Assembly (NCBI RefSeq): GCF_014841105.1
Contig: NZ_JACYWE010000001.1
Span: forward strand, 35,995-99,994
Length of the DNA stretch: 64,000 bases
DNA from: Lolliginicoccus lacisalsi
GTDB taxonomy: Bacteria > Actinomycetota > Actinomycetes > Mycobacteriales > Mycobacteriaceae
Direction: 5' to 3'
Below are positions 59,763 through 64,000 of the stretch, in pieces; the first letter of the stretch is position 1, and every line of letters begins with the position of its first letter. A model generated the notes under the pieces. That model did not search any database, had not been told where the DNA came from, and saw nothing but the letters and a program-made list of their open reading frames with translations. The position numbers were made by a program, and so were the translations under genes.

Positions 59763-61446
59763 CGGAACTATCCTTCCGTTCGCAACGCAACTCAGGCGGG
59801 AACTGCAGCCTGACGTCTTCTCCAGAATACTCTACGTCAGCAGCGTCCTTCAGCCAATGGTCGAGAAGTGTGCCGATTGTCCTATCGGAGAACGTGATTT
59901 CACTAGCTACTGCAGGATTCAGGTTGAGACGTTCAGTCTCACCATCAATCTCGCGACGAAGCTTCAGCGTGGCAGCCACTCGTCGTACGTCGGTGACGAA
60001 ATCAAGAACCTTTAGCCGGTGCTTATTCGGGGCGAGTCGGAGCCCACGGCCAAGCTGCTGGACAAAGATGCGGCGGGAGTGGGTAACGCGAAGGAACGCA
60101 ATGATGTTCACGTCGGGAACGTCAACACCTTCGTTTAGCACATCAACGCAGGTCAGAATTGGCGCCCGACCCAGCTTAAATTGGTTCAACAGGATGTTGC
60201 GCCGTAGGGAGGAAACGCCTGAGTGGAGTGCAGACGCGTTGTTCCATTCTGGGTTGTTCTGCCGCAGCAAACGGGCGAACTCTTCTGCGTGTGCAATCGT
60301 GCGGCAGAATACTATCGCTCGAGGTTCGATCGTACTCATCCACACATTCCGAAGTTCATCGAGGATCCTAGCGTCACGCTGAGGAAGAAATAGCCTGCTA
60401 TTGAGCTCCCCTATCGAGTATCCGTTTTCTGACTCTGAGCGGACAAGTTCCCAGTCGATATCGTCGACATACATGCGATAGTCAACTTCGGATAGCCAGC
60501 CCCGCGCCATACCTTCCGCTATTCCCATTTTGTAGGACGCCTCGCCAAACACTGAAGATAGATCGAACTCGTCGCCTCTCCAGGGTGTAGCCGTCACTCC
60601 AAAGTACGGCACGCCAGGAACTAGATCGAGCAGCTCTCGGTAGCGACTGTTCTCCCCGACGTGGTGGGCCTCGTCGATCATAATTAAATGCGGAAGGTAG
60701 CCTTCATGGATTGCACCCAGCGCCGACTCGATAGTCGCGGCTAACACACCGTCAAAGTTTGCGGGAGTAGCCTCGCCGGTCAGCAAATTAGTGTGTACCT
60801 TCTTTGAAAGATGGTACCACATCGCACGTTCGAGTTGCGCAGACAACTCTTTAAGGTGCGAAAGAATCAATATCCTTGCTCCAGGATTGCGGTTTAGAAG
60901 ACTACTGATGACGTAACCGCCGACTACTGTTTTTCCTAATCCGGTGGCCAGGACAAGTAGAGCCTTTTGGTTGTTTCCCAGATCTCGCTCTATAGCCTCG
61001 ACAGCAGTCTTCTGGTAGTCCCGAACATCATGGCGGTTGGGCACTCTATCGAACATGGCAGATCCAATAGCTTCAAGACTCGCCCCATTCCACACATCGA
61101 TCTTAAGGCCAAGACGCTTCAACTCTTCCGCCCGTGCTCGCGCTGGTCTAGTTAGGTCGGTATTCGTAACCAATACAGCCCGCTCTGCCCGATAATATGC
61201 GAACGCCTCATTAACTTCGTTGACGCCAGCAGCATCGATGGCTCCATTCAGCGACCATTTGCATTGAATAACCCATTCCTCATTGTTGCGAACCGCGAGT
61301 ATATCCGCACCCCTGTCTCCCGCGCCGTCAATGGCGCGCACATCACTGAATCTCAGGTGCCAGAGGACCCGTTCGATCGCTTTGACCAAGCCGACTGGGC
61401 CGCCGCTCCTAAGCGCAGAATCGCTTAGCCACGCTGGGGCGCTCAT
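59644..61446 (-). CDS. Mrr-type nuclease fused to SF2 DEAH-box helicase
   Basis: A 600-residue two-domain protein. Residues 15-125 form a restriction-endonuclease-like (Mrr_cat) domain: GAGDRGADIL with D48 and the Q-x-K motif QCK at 61-63, the D...QxK catalytic core. Residues 140-480 form an SF2 helicase: Walker A LATGLGKT at 166-173, DEAH at 258-261, TATPWR at 285-290, motif V VDVLNEGVDVP at 434-444, motif VI QQLGRGLR at 463-470. The ATG at 61446 overlaps the GHKL stop (ATGA). The C-terminal ~40 residues (Ser/Gly-rich) lie within the overlap with the next gene. It is a probable DNA-translocating effector. Confidence 0.88.
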   Translation of the reverse strand: MSAPAWLSDSALRSGGPVGLVKAIERVLWHLRFSDVRAIDGAGDRGADILAVRNNEEWVIQCKWSLNGAIDAAGVNEVNEAFAYYRAERAVLVTNTDLTRPARARAEELKRLGLKIDVWNGASLEAIGSAMFDRVPNRHDVRDYQKTAVEAIERDLGNNQKALLVLATGLGKTVVGGYVISSLLNRNPGARILILSHLKELSAQLERAMWYHLSKKVHTNLLTGEATPANFDGVLAATIESALGAIHEGYLPHLIMIDEAHHVGENSRYRELLDLVPGVPYFGVTATPWRGDEFDLSSVFGEASYKMGIAEGMARGWLSEVDYRMYVDDIDWELVRSESENGYSIGELNSRLFLPQRDARILDELRNVWMSTIEPRAIVFCRTIAHAEEFARLLRQNNPEWNNASALHSGVSSLRRNILLNQFKLGRAPILTCVDVLNEGVDVPDVNIIAFLRVTHSRRIFVQQLGRGLRLAPNKHRLKVLDFVTDVRRVAATLKLRREIDGETERLNLNPAVASEITFSDRTIGTLLDHWLKDAADVEYSGEDVRLQFPPELRCERKDSSDGHWEDASKSSRGRVTYDPSSCSRSGLGGLNLRGALCYL

Positions 61447-63800
61447 GCCTGAACAATTTTCTGCTCTAGCATTTCTAGCGACAACCGAGCCCGCTTGAGA
61501 ATGTTGAGTGAAGCGATGCCCTTCTCTTCGGAGGCTACCGAGGCGCAATCAAGAAGCAGGCTCATGAGCTGAGCCTTGACTACCTGCTTGGCTTCGTCCG
61601 ACGCAAGGTGCGTATAGCGATCCTCAAATACGGCGCCATCGGTGAAGACCTCCGGCCATTCTTCGAGCAATCGCACTAGGTAGAGAGCTGGTACATCGGA
61701 AACAAAGTCCGAGTTGGTCGAGCACAATACTTGGCCCCGGGATGCGTATTTTGTTTCCAGTCGCGAGATATCCTGAGTACTGAGTAGCATCCACGCGCGC
61801 TGGGGGTCCGCATCAACGTGCACTGCGACGAGCATGCGGATTTGGTCAATGACACTACGGGTGGACTCCTGGACTGTAGTGAAGTCCAAGTTCGCGTCTT
61901 TAAATGTGTCCCGGCGCAGTTCGGCAACTAGCTGCGAGATGCTATAGCCATTGCCGATGACACTCCGACGGACCCCAAGAAAATAGGCGACTTCAGCGAC
62001 TGCGACATCTAGCGCCTCGGCCCCCTGAGTTCGAAATAACTCATGTGTCACGTCAATGAACAACTCAGCGTCCCCGCCGCCTGTCGGGTACAGGTAAACC
62101 GGCGATGATCTAGCATTCTCTTTCATCTTTATTGGTTCCCCGACGACCCATGCGGTTACGTTTAGGTAGTCGCTGATCGCGTTTATCCGGTACTCACGGC
62201 TCAAATTTGTTTCAGCTTTGGCGCCCTTATGGAGCGCTTCGACCTGTTCTGAAAGGCTGATTGGCCTAGCTGCTAAGCCGTCGCCGATGGTCTCAGCGTC
62301 GGAATCGACGCCATGCACGATTCCCGTCGTACCGTCCGATATAGTAGACGTCGGATCACCTAAGGCGCGAAGTATTGCATCTTCATCGCTAGAACCGCTC
62401 GATTCGGGAGCGGGCGCGTTCTTGCGCGCGACTTCTGCCTCGTGGTGAAGCACCGCCATCCACCACTTCTCATCGGTCTGATAGCGAGCATCTCCGCGGT
62501 GGAACATCTGACCCCATTCAGCGGCTTGCCAATGAGTGGCATTCTTGCCGTCACCCGGGATCAGGCACTTTCGCCCTGGATCGTTGCGCTGGTACCCACG
62601 AAAAAGGCGACCAATGGGCGAATCATTCTGGTCGTATCCGGCCCTCTTAGCTGCTTGCGGGCGCAGCGGCCCCTCGCCGCGCAGGTAGTTAATTGCGTAA
62701 ATCCAGTCCCGCGATGATGTCTCAAAGCGATCCTTCTTATAGTCAACCGGAACGTGATCAAGATGGATTTCGCCAACAATTCTACCTTTGGTAGCTGGAA
62801 TCTCAATTGGGTACTCATGCTGTCCAACAATAGAATCGTTAGGGTCCTTCCACTCAAAAACTGATTTGTCGTGCACGAGGATTTTTCGCCCATTGCGAAT
62901 GAAATCTATTCCATAATTGTTGGAGTCCAGGTATCGCTGTATTCCGACCCATCCGTGTATCCGGCGCGCACGCAGCTTTAGGGAGGTACTGTTGCAACGC
63001 TCACATTTATATTGTCCTAGGCTTTGCCAGTGACCGCACATTGTGCAAGCCTGGGCGTCACTTAGCTGCTTTTCAACCTTGATTATCGCTGGGATTTGCT
63101 CGTGATTTCGACCTTTTCCGTAGTTGACGTATCGAGACCTGTCCCACACACAGTGCGCGCGCGGCCGAACAACTTTTCCGTTTACACGCAAATTCACTGG
63201 GGTAGACTCCAGGAGCCACGAATAGACTTCACCTAGCCGCGTCCGGATTACCTCGGCACGACCTGTCATAAACTGATACCTGGACGGGTCGAGGCGAGTA
63301 ATGCGGACTCGAGTTCCGTGAGCCCCCGGATCAGATTTCGGGAGCGTGAACTCTGGGACACTGAAGTCTTCACCAATTTTATCTAGGTCGATCCGAACAC
63401 CACGCCACTTCAATTCGCCCGCCGTGGTCGTAATCACTTCAGTAACTCGTCCCAGTCGCGCAGTCGCGACATTGAATCCCATTCCGAAAAGTCCGAGATG
63501 TTCAAATGGGTCGTTACCAGTCCAACCAGCACGCACGGATTTGCGAAGTTGGTCCTCGCTCATACCGCGGCCACGATCCCGCACCTCAATTTCGGCGTTG
63601 GAAAGTTCAGTCTTAGGAGAGGGTAAGAGGACTTCGATCTGTGAAAGCGTATCGACTTCATTACAGTTCAGCACCTGCTTATCATTGCGTTTTTGGATCT
63701 CGTCGATACTGTTGTCGATGAGTTCCGCTAGACATTGCCAGTCAGCAATTTCTATCTCACCGAGCATCGACAGAATGCGCGGGGACGGGGTGATTTGCAA
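61443..63800 (-). CDS. MORC/MutL-like GHKL ATPase with zinc ribbon
   Basis: A 785-residue protein with an N-terminal GHKL ATPase. The N-box is ELIDNSIDE (26-34), G1 is DRGRG (75-79) preceding M80, the lid is GLFGMGFN (103-110), and the G3 Thr is T163 in GTRVRI. A zinc ribbon, C252/C255 and C266/C269 (CTMCGHW, CERCN), lies inside what would be the transducer region. The C-terminal ~300 residues are helical and unrecognised (EVAYFLGVRRSVIGNGYSIS). MORC-like ATPases act as DNA clamps or compaction motors. The start is TTG, with AAGGAG 6 nt upstream. It is the first gene of the operon. Confidence 0.85.
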   Translation of the reverse strand: MQITPSPRILSMLGEIEIADWQCLAELIDNSIDEIQKRNDKQVLNCNEVDTLSQIEVLLPSPKTELSNAEIEVRDRGRGMSEDQLRKSVRAGWTGNDPFEHLGLFGMGFNVATARLGRVTEVITTTAGELKWRGVRIDLDKIGEDFSVPEFTLPKSDPGAHGTRVRITRLDPSRYQFMTGRAEVIRTRLGEVYSWLLESTPVNLRVNGKVVRPRAHCVWDRSRYVNYGKGRNHEQIPAIIKVEKQLSDAQACTMCGHWQSLGQYKCERCNSTSLKLRARRIHGWVGIQRYLDSNNYGIDFIRNGRKILVHDKSVFEWKDPNDSIVGQHEYPIEIPATKGRIVGEIHLDHVPVDYKKDRFETSSRDWIYAINYLRGEGPLRPQAAKRAGYDQNDSPIGRLFRGYQRNDPGRKCLIPGDGKNATHWQAAEWGQMFHRGDARYQTDEKWWMAVLHHEAEVARKNAPAPESSGSSDEDAILRALGDPTSTISDGTTGIVHGVDSDAETIGDGLAARPISLSEQVEALHKGAKAETNLSREYRINAISDYLNVTAWVVGEPIKMKENARSSPVYLYPTGGGDAELFIDVTHELFRTQGAEALDVAVAEVAYFLGVRRSVIGNGYSISQLVAELRRDTFKDANLDFTTVQESTRSVIDQIRMLVAVHVDADPQRAWMLLSTQDISRLETKYASRGQVLCSTNSDFVSDVPALYLVRLLEEWPEVFTDGAVFEDRYTHLASDEAKQVVKAQLMSLLLDCASVASEEKGIASLNILKRARLSLEMLEQKIVQA

Positions 63801-64000
63801 GCGGTACTCCTTGCCTACCGGCCTACTAGACGCGGCGTGAACGTTTCCGCACGCACAAACCTACAGGCGCTGGTACTGGTCTGGTGCTATTCAATGTACG
63901 TCGATACCTCGCAAGATCATTTCCCAGAGTGGCTCACGGTGGGGACCGGCTTGTGGTCACCAGTGCGTCCGTAGTCAAGTCTACTAGAGCTCGATGGGGC
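63801..64000. other. upstream region of the GHKL/helicase operon
   Basis: 200 nt with no convincing gene. On the minus strand it contains the AAGGAG site for the TTG start and presumably the operon promoter. No -35/-10 pair or operator palindrome stood out. The window ends here, so the other end of the acquired block and any further operon members upstream are not seen. Confidence 0.4.

Overview
The window is high-GC (about 70% by eye) actinobacterial chromosome. A mycothiol-dependent-type enzyme, a wax ester synthase/DGAT, an LpqF-like lipoprotein, fused cobIJ and a SpoIIM-RDD-DUF58-MoxR cluster all point to the Mycobacteriales/Corynebacteriales (Dietzia, Hoyosella, Tomitella or a relative). 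The genus cannot be fixed from the sequence alone. No rRNA, tRNA or CRISPR array was seen.

Layout. 0-2 kb: end of a cobalamin operon (cobH partial, cobIJ). 2-7.7 kb: scattered housekeeping genes (YdjM-like hydrolase, DUF427, acyl-CoA dehydrogenase, mycothiol-dependent isomerase family, an M24 creatinase/ectoine-hydrolase-like protein). 7.7-12.8 kb: a translationally coupled dipeptide/nickel-type ABC importer operon (SBP, two permeases, two ATPases). 13-19.4 kb: cold shock protein, LpqF-like lipoprotein, WS/DGAT, an unknown protein, and an arylsulfotransferase-family lipoprotein. 19.4-21.4 kb: ArsR-rhodanese regulator divergent from an MFS exporter. 21.4-25.7 kb: valine catabolism operon (mmsA, isobutyryl-CoA dehydrogenase-type ACAD, mmsB) divergent from a MarR regulator. 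25.7-30 kb: SMP-30-like protein, secreted lipase, and a membrane-protein cluster. 30-33.3 kb: two overlapping CNNM/CorC genes and a PP2C phosphatase. 33.3-45.2 kb: the SpoIIM / peptidoglycan-amidase / DUF58-MoxR-DUF4350-DUF4129 / RDD / VanW cell-envelope block, with a C-rich tandem hairpin that may be a 6C-type sRNA. 45.2-47.7 kb: cadC and a cadmium-type P-ATPase. 47.7-51 kb: YqeY, an ABC-2 exporter, GNAT and a Fer4/CDGSH protein. 51-55 kb: TrkH with a KdpD-like kinase lacking its N-terminal KdpD domain and a KdpE regulator, then a secreted Met/His-rich protein. 55.4-57.2 kb: TetR regulator and MFS pair.

At about 57.24 kb composition changes abruptly to roughly 50-55% GC with different codon use. 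From there to the window end lies an acquired block. It holds a tightly coupled four-gene operon on the minus strand: a MORC/MutL-like GHKL ATPase with a zinc ribbon, an Mrr-type nuclease fused to an SF2 DEAH helicase, an unknown 192-aa protein, and a sigma-70 region-4-like multi-HTH protein. This is the most likely undescribed or poorly described anti-phage/restriction-type system in the window. No methyltransferase is visible beside it.

Other structural observations: four copies of a dispersed ~60-nt imperfect palindrome, a 24-bp tandem repeat that duplicates the start codon of the DUF58 gene, a metal-regulator operator that contains the cadC start codon, and several operator-like palindromes in divergent intergenic regions.
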